DNA of 64,000 bases from Paulinella micropora (taxonomy: Eukaryota > Cercozoa > Imbricatea > Euglyphida), in contig BJOX01000059.1 in NCBI GenBank assembly GCA_009731375.1, positions 1,091,087 through 1,155,086 of the forward strand, written 5' to 3'. Position 1 is the first letter of the stretch. Each line of letters opens with the position of its first letter. Below are positions 1-14,605 of this stretch, one piece after another. A model generated the notes under the pieces. That model was not told the origin of the DNA, searched no databases, and worked only from the letters and a program-made list of their open reading frames with translations. Made by a program: the position numbers and the translations under genes.

Positions 1-527
1 TAGAATTGAAAGCGCAGAGCGATTATACAACTGTCTGTCAATCTCAGGAAGAGCATCGTTAGCATATGACAGCTTAAAGTCAACCCATGTCCAGAATCTA
101 GATTTTCTCAAGCGAAAAGACTCGCCAGAAAGAATCGTAACTCCGGAAGGAGGTGGGCAGTGTAGGCGTAAGAAATTCAAAAAACCGAAATATTCGTACG
201 AGGTGTGGGAGCGCGAGAGCGAGAGCGGTGCAGATGTTCTGCACAACTTCTCCAAGTGTTCATATTTTTTCCCACGAGCAAGTCGAACCTCTGACTGAGA
301 CACGTTGTCAAAGGAAGCAAGAAAGTCAGTAGAAATATGCTTGTGTCCAGACATAGCAAGAGCCAGAAGTGGCGCTCGCATGCTTGAGCCATGAGGAGGC
401 AAACTAAGTAGAACATCTCTGAAGTTCAGAGCAACATTTACCAAAGCCTCCAAATCCAACTTAGGATCCTCATCCAGCTCAAGGCGATGCGGGCAGGACC
501 AGTAATGTTTCGTGATACCACGGGAAT
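1..527 (-). CDS. Partial exon of an unidentified host or transposon gene
   Basis: On the minus strand one frame is open from 527 to the window edge, about 175 codons. It starts right after a pyrimidine tract ending in AG (positions 528-529), which looks like a 3' splice site. The product is mixed and soluble (it includes the run HKHISTDFLASFDNVSQSEV) with no membrane segment. I recognise no domain. The codon use is protein-like, unlike the triplet repeats beside it. The 5' part of the gene would lie beyond the (TAC)n array and the 3' part is off the window. A transposon-encoded protein is equally possible. Confidence 0.45.
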
Positions 528-573
528 CTAAAAAGAAAGAAAAACAAAATTTAACAGAAAAATCACACACAGA

Positions 574-2088
<1,515 letters not shown>

Positions 2089-3000
2089 ACCAGCTACTAC
2101 TAACGGTATTCGCGAGTGCACAATATCATAGTGTCTGTGTGCAAGGTATGTGTTTGATATGTATGATGTATAGCAACAACAAAAACAAAAACAACAAGAA
2201 CAAAAAGTGTGAAAATAATAAGTAAAAATGAAAAGGAACACAATCTGAAACGAAGCGAATGTAAAAAACAGACAATACGAAGAACAAGGAAAAGATAGAA
2301 ATGTGAATTTGCCTGCTGTGAAATGTTAACAGCGTTGGATCCATCAGAAAGTTGTTTCTCGCTTGTCACACAGCCCTCTGGCTTCGAAGTTGCCACAAGG
2401 ACTGCTTCTTTGGGGTCCGCAAGGAAGGCATAACCTTCTACTAAGCCTTTGACCTATCATGAGGATTCAGTCTGGATGTGCGAGCAAGAAGGAAATGAGA
2501 TGAGAAAGCTTCCGTGAGCATTGAAGTGGAGCTGCAGTGATGATAATCATTGCATCATCGCGATATCGATCGAGACTGAGCATCAACAGAGACGGTGGCA
2601 AGTACAAATGCCTTCTTAGTTTTCACATTCAGACAGATCTGATCCTTGCCGTTCGTTCAAGCTGAGCCTTGCGAGTATGCTTGAATCGTCCATTCCGCTT
2701 CATCGTTTGTCGGAAAGACCTTTGACATTTGGTGTGGTCTCATATTTTGCTGTGAAAAATTTGATGGTCGGCTATACAGTCGGACTCGAGATAATTGTCA
2801 ACAGATTTCACGGTAATTGATACCATTGTGCACGGGCGTGAACGGTACGTGAACGGTGTGTGAACGGACCGTTAGAAACGACGCACCCAAACTCAAAATA
2901 TGAAGCCTATTCTCACCCCCCCTGACGGTCACAGCTTCAAAACACAATTAAGAACATTTTCTTCTAATTATGTTTTATACATAATATGTAGATACTGGTC
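2089..3000. other. No supported gene; ordinary intergenic DNA
   Basis: Only short, poorly coding frames are present. The one notable feature is a cluster of CGTGAACGG-like repeats at 2,837-2,867, shortly before the next gene. Confidence 0.5.
2837..2867 (+). promoter_or_regulatory. Cluster of three (C/T)GTGAACGG repeats
   Basis: Copies start at 2,837, 2,848 and 2,859, about 140-165 bp before the first ATG of the gene at 3,001. A similar cluster precedes the gene at 7,913, so a promoter or binding-site role is inferred. Confidence 0.25.
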
Positions 3001-3707
3001 ATGAGGGAGGAAAGAAAGTACGCAAATTCGAGTGCGAACAAGCCTAAGGTAGGAGACGAGGTACCCGCACAGCCGGACGAGGTGCAGAAGTCAATTGACG
3101 ATGTGTCTAAAACAACTGTTTTTCCACCCTTTTTTCAGGGGAAAACGAATACCGTAATGCATTCGTTTTCTTTGGTCTAATTCTTATGCATTTAGTGTTA
3201 CAGGTGTTTGGGGTGAAGGATTTATCCTTCCACATCGATGATGATGAGCACAAGACACGCACTCCACACAGCGTGTTGGTCACCAACATGACGCGCCATG
3301 GCTGGGTAGGTGAATCATTGAATAAAATTTGTATTGTACTTAAAATTGTTTAAAATGTTGTTTGTTTACTAGTCTAAGCCGTTACAGCCGTTCACAGAGC
3401 CTGTGTCATGTCTGGTGTTCAAAGGAGCAAAACAAGTTTCTGCAGGTACGTCTACGTTCGAGATATCATCACTAATAAATTGTTGCTGATAGGCTGGATC
3501 GTGGCGATCATCTGGTACCACGCAAATTGAACCGACAGCTTGGAATCTACATGAAATGCACCGACTTTGAAGTCCTCGTCGCTACAGACGACAATGACGA
3601 CTCTTTGGGAATATCCTTGATGAGGGAAGATCTTCCATTGAAGCCCCTCCCTGCCGAATGGAAGCTTCTACCCAAGAAGGAGATTCTGTCCCATCTCATC
3701 GAGAAAG
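3001..3707 (+). CDS. Multi-exon host gene of unknown function, 5' part
   Basis: Several protein-like segments are separated by short GT-AG introns. The first runs from ATG 3,001. An exon at 3,204-3,305 encodes VFGVKDLSFHIDDDEHKT and on, and ends at a GTAGGT donor. Another lies at 3,373-3,445, followed by GTACGT. The last runs from about 3,493 to 3,707 and contains CTDFEVLVATDDNDDSLG before a GTCAGT donor. The final donor opens straight into a (TAG)n repeat and a 450-N gap, so the following microsatellite block is probably intronic. The 3' end may be the coiled-coil exon at 6,627-7,206. Reading phase between the last two exons does not join cleanly, so exon limits are approximate. No known domain is recognised. 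Confidence 0.45.
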
Positions 3708-3742
3708 GTCAGTAAACCTAGTAGTAGTATTGGTAGTAGTAG

Positions 3743-4192
3743 NNNNNNNNNNNNNNNNNNNNNNNNNNNNNNNNNNNNNNNNNNNNNNNNNNNNNNNNNN
3801 NNNNNNNNNNNNNNNNNNNNNNNNNNNNNNNNNNNNNNNNNNNNNNNNNNNNNNNNNNNNNNNNNNNNNNNNNNNNNNNNNNNNNNNNNNNNNNNNNNNN
3901 NNNNNNNNNNNNNNNNNNNNNNNNNNNNNNNNNNNNNNNNNNNNNNNNNNNNNNNNNNNNNNNNNNNNNNNNNNNNNNNNNNNNNNNNNNNNNNNNNNNN
4001 NNNNNNNNNNNNNNNNNNNNNNNNNNNNNNNNNNNNNNNNNNNNNNNNNNNNNNNNNNNNNNNNNNNNNNNNNNNNNNNNNNNNNNNNNNNNNNNNNNNN
4101 NNNNNNNNNNNNNNNNNNNNNNNNNNNNNNNNNNNNNNNNNNNNNNNNNNNNNNNNNNNNNNNNNNNNNNNNNNNNNNNNNNNNNNNNNNNN
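3743..4192. other. Assembly gap (450 N) inside a TAG/AGT repeat
   Basis: Both flanks are AGT triplets, so the gap is an unresolved microsatellite. Confidence 0.99.
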
Positions 4193-5530
<1,338 letters not shown>

Positions 5531-5807
5531 TGTATGTATGTATGTATGCATGTGTGTTACAGTGTATGTATATTGTATGTATCATGGGTTCGAGTATGTC
5601 ATTGTGTATGTATGTATAGTATGTGCATGTATGTATGTGTATGTATGTATGTATGTGTTTTATGTATGCGTATATGTATATTCTATGTGTGTATGATACA
5701 ATATTATGACTGCATGCATGCATTCATAGTATGCATGTATGCATGTGTGTAATAATTGTATGTATGTGTTCTGTAGCAGAAGTAGCATTACTAGCAGCAG
5801 CAGCAAC

Positions 5808-5844
<37 letters not shown>

Positions 5845-5982
5845 CTAGTAGCTGCCACAACGGATAATATTAGGGGGGGGGGGGGACGGTTGCTACATTT
5901 TCAAAGTTTTTCTTGCTTATTTTCAAGTCATCTCCCTCTCTTTCTTGTGTTTTTTATGTTTTGTGTTTAAGTTTCTTCTTCT

Positions 5983-6017
<35 letters not shown>

Positions 6018-6095
6018 TTCTTCTCTTCTTCTTCTTCTTCCTCTCTCTCTCTCTTTCTCTATCTCAGTCTCTCTCTCTCTCTTTCTCTATCTCAG

Positions 6096-6194
<99 letters not shown>
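5531..6194. repeat. (TATG)n, (TAG)n, G13, (CTT)n, (CT)n and a 61-T run
   Basis: A succession of simple repeats ends in a very long pyrimidine tract just before the next gap. As a long polypyrimidine stretch upstream of an exon (6,627 on) it is consistent with the 3' part of a host intron. Confidence 0.9.
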
Positions 6195-6626
6195 NNNNNN
6201 NNNNNNNNNNNNNNNNNNNNNNNNNNNNNNNNNNNNNNNNNNNNNNNNNNNNNNNNNNNNNNNNNNNNNNNNNNNNNNNNNNNNNNNNNNNNNNNNNNNN
6301 NNNNNNNNNNNNNNNNNNNNNNNNNNNNNNNNNNNNNNNNNNNNNNNNNNNNNNNNNNNNNNNNNNNNNNNNNNNNNNNNNNNNNNNNNNNNNNNNNNNN
6401 NNNNNNNNNNNNNNNNNNNNNNNNNNNNNNNNNNNNNNNNNNNNNNNNNNNNNNNNNNNNNNNNNNNNNNNNNNNNNNNNNNNNNNNNNNNNNNNNNNNN
6501 NNNNNNNNNNNNNNNNNNNNNNNNNNNNNNNNNNNNNNNNNNNNNNNNNNNNNNNNNNNNNNNNNNNNNNNNNNNNNNNNNNNNNNNNNNNNNNNNNNNN
6601 NNNNNNNNNNNNNNNNNNNNNNNNNN
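6195..6626. other. Assembly gap (432 N)
   Basis: It follows a 61-T homopolymer and directly precedes coding sequence. Confidence 0.99.
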
Positions 6627-7206
6627 GAAAGCAAGGAACATAACGCCGACAAAGAAAAATTAGAAAAGACAAGGAAAAGGCTAGAATCAGATCATTCAGC
6701 ATTGACGAAGAAGAGAAAGCTCTTACGAGAGGACGAAAGGCAATATAAAAAGCTTGAGGCAGATTTGTGGAAGGAACAGGACGCTCATGAACAGTACTTC
6801 CAAAAAAACATGAAACTTCAGGAAGTGGACAAAAAGTTGAAGGAAAAAGTGCAAGAGAGAGGAAAAAAAAATCAAAACCCTTGAAAAGTTGGTTAAGGAT
6901 CTTCAAGGTGAAGTAAATCGACTGGCAAATGCATGCCTTGATCCAATGCACCGCGCCTTCACCACCCCTGGCAGAAGCTCTCAGAATCGCGCAGAGTTTT
7001 CATTGCTGCGGATGCCGCACAGCCACTCTCAAGCTCCCCCCTATATGGGAAGTCTCACATTTGCGTCGCATATGGGAAGTCCCTCGACGTTTGCGCCGCA
7101 GCTCTCACCCCAGAGATCAGCATCGCCCTTACCCCAGACTTTCGGATCAGGAATCCCGTGGCAAAATTACTTGAGTGACACGGAAGAATTTGGGCAGCTA
7201 CTGTAA
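6627..7206 (+). CDS. Coiled-coil protein, C-terminal exon with a one-base frameshift
   Basis: From the gap edge the frame encodes a charged Lys/Glu/Arg/Gln coiled coil of about 85 residues. It then stops because of a run of nine A at about 6,862-6,870. Removing one A would join it to the frame that continues as TLEKLVKDLQGEVNRLANAC, and then to a Ser/Pro-rich tail ending EEFGQLL at 7,206. A homopolymer error in the assembly is the simplest explanation. It may be the last exon of the gene at 3,001. Function is unknown; a scaffolding or DNA-binding partner role would be a guess. Confidence 0.5.
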
Positions 7207-7846
7207 TTTTTTGTATATAATAATAACAGTACACGCGTGAATCAGCGGCAGTTTTGAGAATCAGCGGCGATTTTGTAAATATGTTTCTTTGTGATTACTA
7301 CTGCCCATGGACATTAGGTTATTTGTATCCTCAAGTTGGCTTTCTTTTGTTTGTTTGTTAAAACCCTGCAGCTGAAATTCAATGCTTGACTTTATCATCA
7401 ATCACCACCCCCTCTCACACGTGAAAATCACTAACGATATTTAACTAAAACCATTTTCTACAATTACCATGGAAAGCAAATCAGCAACCTTAGTGACAAT
7501 TTTTTATGTTTTCTTCTTTTTTCCCCTTTTGATAAATAGTTAGCTATATTGTTATCAACTTATTTATATTACATTAATGTATTGATGTCGGTATTATCTG
7601 CCTGCAAGATTATTATTATTATAAAAACAAAATATAATTATCAAACGACAGACGGACGCTTAAACCTCTAATCATGCTTATCAAGTTTTTCGACTTAGTT
7701 TTTTTTTCCCCCAACTTTAATATTCTATATCACTGATGAACTTATTGATATTGCCAAGTAGTAATACTTGATTAAATGAATCATTTATTAGTTTAAGCTT
7801 AAATCTTATTATAAATATTAGACTATGAATAATCAATTTCACGATA
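7207..7846. other. AT-rich intergenic region, no gene seen
   Basis: Stop-dense in all frames, with A/T runs that could include the 3' UTR of the preceding gene. Confidence 0.6.
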
Positions 7847-7912
7847 CGTGAACGGCTCCGTGAACGCTAGACTAGCCGTGAACTTCACGTACACAAAACT
7901 GCCCCGTGAACG
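7847..7912 (+). promoter_or_regulatory. Second cluster of CGTGAAC(G) repeats before a gene
   Basis: CGTGAAC starts at 7,847, 7,859, 7,877 and 7,905; three copies continue as CGTGAACG. The last lies directly before the ATG at 7,913. It resembles the cluster at 2,837-2,867. Confidence 0.3.
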
Positions 7913-10448
7913 ATGACAGAGCTTAGAGCTAATCGTCCCGAGATCAAAGCGTCCGACATGCCCCTGTACCAGACCATGGGTCTGGTAATCCAGGCGAAGT
8001 ATGGACGCCCAAGGAGGTACCCGGAGAGAAAGTATAAGATGGTCAAGAGGAAGCCAGCGGAGCCGAAAGAGCAGAGGCCCGCCGCGTTCGTGCGTACCCT
8101 CGGCATGACTTACCCCGAGCTGGAAAGGACGGTCCGGTCCGAGTGCTGCGAGCAAGTATGGAGGTGCTGGTCTTGGGTGGATGTGAGGGACGTGATGCAG
8201 GCCCGCGCAAAGACCTGCGCCATGTCCCTCAAAGGAAGTTTCGACGTGGGTGAAGGGGCAACTGATCATTTACAAACCAAAACGGTACGATCCAGTACAT
8301 GTTCCAGACTGCGAAGGTGTGCAAGAGGATGTGGATGCGCATCTACGGGATCGGCAAAAAGATCATGAAGACAGCGCACAAGCTCCTTCGCAACGACACC
8401 GACGTGTATTTAAAGCACAGGGGACAAAGGGCTGTCGCTACCACGGACGACGTGGTGGCAGTCATCCTCTGCGAGAAGTTTGCGAAGGAGGCGGAGATTT
8501 GTTCAGATGGAAAGTGGAAGATGCAGGACATGGCGGACAAGGAGGAGGTACAGCAGTACGTGAAGGAAAAGTGGCAGGAGATGTGTCGGCTCCATGGTAT
8601 GCAATTATGCATGATATTGTGTGTATGACATGATATGTATGTATGTGTAGGTGAGTGGCTCGATCCGGCAAAGCCACCGCATGCAAAGACCATCCGCCGC
8701 GTGTGGCGCCTGCATTATTCCAACGTCATCCACATTCTAGGTACTAGCTCATGCTTGTTTGCTTTGTCTTACGCCTGTTTGTTTTGCCTTGCAGATGGAG
8801 ACTACGCGAAGGACGCAATCTGCACGCAGCTTGCCGCCGAGCACGCGCGTGGTTTCAAGTCAGACGAGGAGGCGAAGGACTGGCAGCGACGCAGCAAGCT
8901 GCACCATAAGGTCTCTGTCTTTCAAACGATGTTCAGACTAATGCGCGCTCTCTCTCTTTCTGACTCTTCTATAGGTGCACACCACATGCAGAGTGGAGGC
9001 GATGAAGAGAATCACCGGCGCGCCGTCAGACAGTTCCACTGTGGTAGTGTCCACGGACATGAAGCCTCCCGTGTATGTTCCCTCCTGCCGACGCGCCTCT
9101 ACCGACTTTCGTGGGAAGTACGTGGTGAAGCTCTGTGTTGGTCTGTTTTCGTCTCACACGACCCAGAAACATTACGTGTTTTGCTATATTGGCAACATCA
9201 AGCACGGAGTGAACAGTAACCTCACGTTGATGTACCACATGCTCCGTCACCATTTGTGGAACCCAGCGACCATGCGCGCATGGAAGCTGGTCGTCCATTG
9301 GGACGGAGCATCTGACAACGTCGGTTGGCCGATGCTTGCCCTTCTGTGCCACGTCGTGGACAAGAATTTGTACTACCAGGTGGAGACGCACCGGCAGCCA
9401 ACGCATCATGGCCGTTTCTACGACGACCAGAAGTTTCAGGTCATCATGACGGGTTGGAACTCCACGTTTCTGACCACAAACCTGGCCATGGCTTTCTTTA
9501 AGCTCCTTCTGGCGTTCAAAAACAATCAGGAGCAGTATGTCTTGGTGGTCATCCACAAGAGCTACGACTGGGTTGAGTACTTTCAGTCTTGCATGAACAA
9601 GAATATTAAGTACTATTCAAAGCCCCTGTCTTGGCGCATTACCAGGAACGAGGAGCTGGCATGGGTCTTCCTACCGCTGAGAACAAGGACTGGGGCGAGG
9701 CGGCGCAGACTTGGATTCGAACGAAGGCTTCTCCCCAGGGGCAGCCCATTCATCTGGTGGTCGCCCGCCCGGGTACGTCCCACACATCTCAACATGCCCC
9801 TGACGCAGCCGAATGCCCTCCCCAATGAAGTTTGGGCTACCCCCAAGCTGAAGCGAGATCTGGGGACTTGCCAAGCAGTACTGCAGCGAAGACGATGTCA
9901 AGTGGTGTCTGGAACTACTGAAAGGCGGAAACCTCACCCGCGTCGTCTATGACGGAGCTTACGGAGATGGGGGGGGAGGGGGGGAACCCGGCCGTCCTGC
10001 CCACATGTCCTGCGTCGATGGTAAGGGCAAGGAATGGCAGGTGCGCTTCCGCATCCTTGAGGAACTCCCTCCAGATCCTTGGGCCAGTCCACCCGACAGG
10101 CAGGCCAAGATGAAGGAGCTTACCTCCCTGACTTCAGAGGAGCTCCGGGTCCTGCCGCGGACGTACTTCGACAATGACGCCCGCCCGCCCGTTCACCCAC
10201 ACTGGCATGGAGCCAGAGAGCTCACGGAAGCCGAGCAGCTGGAGGAGAGACTCGCCTTCGATTGTGTTGGGATTGAGGCGTGGAGGAAGGTGGCTCTTCT
10301 TCTTCCTGTGGCAACCGACGAGAAAGATTTCGCTAGCAAGCAGATTCTCGTGGGGGAGTTGGTCGAGTGGCTTCGCCATCATGAGGTGAACCCCCCCCCC
10401 CCCCCCCCCCCCCCCCCCNNNNNNNNNNGTCAATGACAGCAAGACCAA
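7913..10448 (+). CDS. Transposon-associated multi-exon gene, DUF7869-like
   Basis: Exons are joined by three clear GT-AG introns: 8,597-8,650 (54 nt), 8,741-8,794 (54 nt) and 8,911-8,974 (64 nt). Translation across each junction stays in frame, for example LHG|EWLDP and LDGDY. The central part (QTAKVCKRMWMRIYGIG, then LVVHWDGASDNVGWP and GRFYDDQKF) follows the layout of the DUF7869-type region common in protist transposon proteins: a Cys-containing helical segment, then a D-rich DDE/RNase-H-like core. Frame changes near 8,280, 9,650 and 9,800-10,000, and a 10-N gap at 10,419-10,428 beside a poly-C run, mean that it is decayed or poorly assembled. It probably continues into the zinc-finger segment at 10,516. 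The family assignment is inference from motif order. Confidence 0.5.
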
Positions 10449-10515
10449 GAAGCGCTTAAAGAAGCCAGAGCTTCTGCGCTTAACGTGGCAGCACTACCAG
10501 GTTTGAGCATGTGGC

Positions 10516-10965
10516 TTGGAGGAGTACGACGACGGCCCGGCGGCCCAGGCCCAGGCCCAGGTACGAATGTATGTATGTTGTACGTATGTATGCATATACG
10601 TACAGGTGGAGGAACAGCAGGGCGCCGTTCGCGGGCGCGCAGCGCGTGGAGCGCGCGGACGTGGAGCGCGCGGGCGTGGAGCGCGTGGAGCGCGCGGGCG
10701 TGGAGCGCCTGCACGTAGGGCACGAGGTGCACGTGGCGGGGGACGCCAGCGTCGGCGGCCAGCGACCATTATTTCAGACGAGGAGGACGACGGCGCGGAG
10801 GAGGAAGAACAGCCGCCTTGCAAACGTGTCAAAGTTGGCGAAAACGGTATGTGGGCATGCCCCACCTGCCAGTACGGCCTAAACGCTGACGACATGGAGT
10901 TTTGCGATCTCTGTGAGTACCCTCGCGATGGCTACGGATCCTCCTCGGAGGAGGACGAATTGTGA
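10516..10965 (+). CDS. Arg/Gly-rich tail with a RanBP2-type zinc finger
   Basis: This open frame begins after a possible splice site and encodes an RG-rich low-complexity tract (GRGARGRGARG), an acidic SDEEDD patch, a basic CKRVKV stretch and a zinc finger, WACPTCQYGLNADDMEFCDLC. The W-x-C-x2-C-x10-C-x2-C spacing is that of RanBP2-type fingers, which bind RNA or ubiquitin. It ends with acidic SSSEEDEL. It lies just after the DUF7869-like gene and is likely its C-terminal exon, but the link crosses a gap. Confidence 0.5.
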   Translation: MEEYDDGPAAQAQAQVRMYVCCTYVCIYVQVEEQQGAVRGRAARGARGRGARGRGARGARGRGAPARRARGARGGGRQRRRPATIISDEEDDGAEEEEQPPCKRVKVGENGMWACPTCQYGLNADDMEFCDLCEYPRDGYGSSSEEDEL

Positions 10966-11069
10966 GGACCGCGCAAATCCGGACGTGGAGCGCGTGGTGC
11001 ACATTGCGGGGTTGTTGCTCTGCGTTGGGGCACGAGCCAATTATTCGGACAACGACGAACAGCAACAGC

Positions 11070-11793
11070 CCCCCCCCCCCCCCCCCCCCCCCCCCCNNNN
11101 NNNNNNNNNNNNNNNNNNNNNNNNNNNNNNNNNNNNNNNNNNNNNNNNNNNNNNNNNNNNNNNNNNNNNNNNNNNNNNNNNNNNNNNNNNNNNNNNNNNN
11201 NNNNNNNNNNNNNNNNNNNNNNNNNNNNNNNNNNNNNNNNNNNNNNNNNNNNNNNNNNNNNNNNNNNNNNNNNNNNNNNNNNNNNNNNNNNNNNNNNNNN
11301 NNNNNNNNNNNNNNNNNNNNNNNNNNNNNNNNNNNNNNNNNNNNNNNNNNNNNNNNNNNNNNNNNNNNNNNNNNNNNNNNNNNNNNNNNNNNNNNNNNNN
11401 NNNNNNNNNNNNNNNNNNNNNNNNNNNNNNNNNNNNNNNNNNNNNNNNNNNNNNNNNNNNNNNNNNNNNNNNNNNNNNNNNNNNNNNNNNNNNNNNNNNN
11501 NNNNNNNNNNNNNNNNNNNNNNNNNNNNNNNNNNNNNNNNNNNNNNNNNNNNNNNNNNNNNNNNNNNNNNNNNNNNNNNNNNNNNNNNNNNNNNNNNNNN
11601 NNNNNNNNNNNNNNNNNNNNNNNNNNNNNNNNNNNNNNNNNNNNNNNNNNNNNNNNNNNNNNNNNNNNNNNNNNNNNNNNNNNNNNNNNNNNNNNNNNNN
11701 NNNNNNNNNNNNNNNNNNNNNNNNNNNNNNNNNNNNNNNNNNNNNNNNNNNNNNNNNNNNNNNNNNNNNNNNNNNNNNNNNNNNNNNNNNNNN

Positions 11794-11828
<35 letters not shown>
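11070..11828. other. Assembly gap (697 N, 11,097-11,793) between poly-C and poly-G
   Basis: The left edge is a C run of about 27 and the right edge a G run of about 35. Such homopolymers block short-read assembly; the filled sequence could form G-quadruplexes. Confidence 0.95.
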
Positions 11829-11829
<1 letters not shown>

Positions 11830-12205
11830 AGGGTGAAGTTTTGCGATAAGTCATGATTGGTTGTGTTAAAAGCTTATGCTTTTCGTTTTGAATCGCTTGC
11901 TTTGTCACACTAGACTATTTCCGCACGTATCTAGCTCTATTAAATTTTGATCCTTGTAATTTTCAGTGAAAATCAGCCTTTCTGGCCGGCAACTGGTTTG
12001 AGCCTAAGTCAAAGTCAGACAGTCAAATAAGTAAATAAAAACTTGTTTTTTAATGTTTTTAAATGATTTACTAGCTGGAGAATGATCTCTGCTATCGTCC
12101 GGCATCTTTCGAAAAAGTCACTTCGAACCTTAAAAATTTGGTAATAAAGGGGCTAGCCCCCTTTGTCCGATTCCATTGTTATAGCTAGATAGATAGCTAG
12201 CTAGC

Positions 12206-12256
<51 letters not shown>

Positions 12257-12852
12257 GATAGATAGGATAGGATAGGATAGATAAGAGAGGTAGATAAGAT
12301 AGATGAGATAGATGAGATAGATGAGATTAGATAGAGTTGTTTCCTGCAGCCCCCACACGCCAACAGTACTCCCAACTCATAGCCTATCCCACCACGCGTG
12401 CATACAACGTCTCGCTGACCTTGGTAAGGAACAAGGCCACCACTCCAAGCCGCAGGAACCAGCTGGAACATCTTCATGCCCCGTCGCTCGAGTGTCAGAC
12501 ACTGCTCCTGCCCATCCTCGCGCTGCCCAGTTAGTCCAAACCTCCGGTTTCTTCGCTCTTCTGCACACCACAAGCCAACACACATCCACTGCCATCCCCT
12601 CCACCCCTTCTCACCCCGTCCTCGCCCCAACAACCCACCCCAATCCACCCTCCACCCACCCACAACCCAGCTTTCCTGAACCCAACTTTCCACACCCACC
12701 TTTTCCAACCCAACTTTCCACACCCACAGATACCTCTCTTGACTCTCCGCTCCGATCCGCTCTTTCCCGCCACTTCCAGCCAACTCCAAAAATTTCTCCC
12801 CTCAAAATCAAAAAACCCAGAGCAGTTCTACAGACTCTCTTGCCAGCCAATT
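11829..12852. other. No supported gene; (GATA)n array and pyrimidine-rich DNA
   Basis: A (GATA)n microsatellite spans about 12,181-12,335. From 12,336 to 12,852 the plus strand is strongly C-rich, with a direct repeat of CCAACTTTCCACACCCA. The ORFs in it are Pro/Ser/Thr or Gly/Trp rich on opposite strands and look like products of base composition. Confidence 0.55.
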
Positions 12853-13033
12853 TACAGTAAGGTTCCGTGAAAAGTCGCAGGGGGGGGGGGGGGGGACTTA
12901 ATTTTGACTAGACTCAAAAAATCAGGTTTTTAGTCGCACCCTAACCTACCGGATTTTGCGGCAGGTGGTGAAAAAACTGGCGAGGGGTGCGACTTAGTTT
13001 TAACTAGACTCACCAAAAAGTGAGGTAAGTCAC

Positions 13034-13076
<43 letters not shown>

Positions 13077-13185
13077 NNNNNNNNNNNNNNNNNNNNNNNN
13101 NNNNNNNNNNNNNNNNNNNNNNNNNNNCCCCCCCCCCCCCCCCCCCCCCCACCCCCGCTGCGCCTTTTCACGGAACCTTACTGTA
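12853..13185. mobile_element. MITE with ~25-bp terminal inverted repeats and TA flanks
   Basis: The left end reads TA then CAGTAAGGTTCCGTGAAAAG; the right end is its inverted copy, ending CGGAACCTTACTG then TA. The interior is non-coding, with two runs resembling GACTTAATTTTGACTAGACTCA and G/C homopolymers around a 51-N gap (13,077-13,127). CAGT ends and a TA duplication fit a Tc1/mariner-type non-autonomous element. Confidence 0.7.
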
Positions 13186-13205
13186 GCGGGCGAGAAAGCC
13201 TTGAC

Positions 13206-13397
13206 TTGGTTTCACCGCAAAAAAGAAATTTTGCAACGGTAAGCCCTCCTACCACAGCAAGACCTCCTACGACAACACCTCCGGCTACGACAGCTCCCAC
13301 ATGTAGTCAATGTTCTTCGCTTGTAAACCTCTATCCCGGTGACTGCGGGGCAGATTTCCGAGAACGCTGTGGTGAAGGCCTTGTTCAGACAGTCTGA
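13206..13397 (+). CDS. Possible exon of a Thr/Pro-rich, Cys-containing protein
   Basis: A 63-codon frame has a Thr/Pro linker (ARPPTTTPPATTAPT) followed by a small Cys-rich segment (CSQCSSLVNLYPGDCG). This is typical of secreted or cell-surface proteins of protists, but there is no signal peptide or matching neighbour exon, and splice limits are unclear. Confidence 0.2.
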   Translation: MVSPQKRNFATVSPPTTARPPTTTPPATTAPTCSQCSSLVNLYPGDCGADFRERCGEGLVQTV

Positions 13398-13507
13398 AAA
13401 CAGTATTGTTGCAAGATAGCAAATAATTGCCCTCCTTAAAGTGTTTCATAGGTCGCGGTGACGACGCTATTAAGAAAATCTGCTTACAGTATTGTTGCAA
13501 GATGACG

Positions 13508-13550
13508 ATCATCTACTTTTGTTTTGCCCTTAAAAACAAAAGTAGATGAT
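13508..13550. repeat. Perfect 18-bp inverted repeat
   Basis: ATCATCTACTTTTGTTTT at 13,508-13,525 is exactly complementary to 13,533-13,550 with a 7-nt loop. It may be a transcription-end hairpin or a tiny MITE footprint. Confidence 0.6.
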
Positions 13551-14590
13551 AATCAAGTGAAAACAATATGATGTACCCCTTCAACTGTTTAAAAGCTGCC
13601 GACAGACTCGTAAGCCTATATGCCACGCCTCACCGCATTTCTAGGTTCACTACGACTTGTTAGCAAAAAGTTTGCGCGTACAAATGTAGTCACTTACTGA
13701 TGACGTATCTTGTGAAGTGAGAAATTTTTTATCGTGAGCAAAACAGACAAAATCTTCGCAAAAGAAGCTGACACAAATTTAAATGCATTCAACAAAGTAG
13801 GACTTAATAAAACGAATAGAATGTTAAGAACTCCACTGTTTCGATGCATTGATCACTAGTATTGGTCATGCATAGTATCCACTTAAAGTCTTGTGTCAGG
13901 CGAGCGATGTGATAATACAAATCGTGTACTATGCTTTTTGTTGCAGTACGTAATTAATAAATTTACCAACGTTAAGAACGCATTAAAAAAAAGCTGCTAT
14001 CTCCTTCGGGACCGTCGCTTTCACCAATAAAGAAATTTTAAAAAAAAGTTGTAGCTATCCTGGAGCAGAGCTTTTTAGTTTAGTTAGTCGTTTCTGGTCT
14101 GTCAAGAATTCCTAAGTCTGGCGCGCCGTAATAAATTTATTAATAGTTCAGAAAGATGTGATTTTATTAGTTTGGACCCCTTGCAGCTTCAAGTTATGAA
14201 CACTTATCTTTTTTTTAAATTAATTTTTAAGCAAAACTTATATACAATATATTCATCGAGCACTTCAACACTATTTAACTGAGAGAGACTCGTTTGAATT
14301 CATTTCTGAACGGAATCGAAAACTAGTTAGTGAAGTCGAAACGTCGTGCAGAGGAGAATCTAATGAACCGGTCAAAAAGAGTGACTTTTCAACGGTAAAG
14401 GTTTTGGCCGGTCGTTAAGGTGCTCAGCCTGATCCTTGAATACTGATTTTGAGTAACCAGGCGGCGGCTTCAAACTTAGTTGGGCCATTTGCCAATACTT
14501 ACACCCGCCCCCACTGTGCCGCGAGGTCACGTTTACTATAGCTAGGCGGTTTAACGTGCGGGAGGTAGCGGCCAATGCCATTTGCAATTT
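13551..14590. other. AT-rich region, no gene seen
   Basis: All six frames are broken by stops, and no repeats or RNA genes are evident. Confidence 0.5.
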
Positions 14591-14605
14591 GCCAGAACTT
14601 GACTC

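Noticed and set aside
12130-12860. Pro-rich plus-strand ORF and Gly/Trp-rich minus-strand ORF
   Set aside because: Both follow from a C-rich strand bias and short direct repeats; neither shows a domain or splice context.
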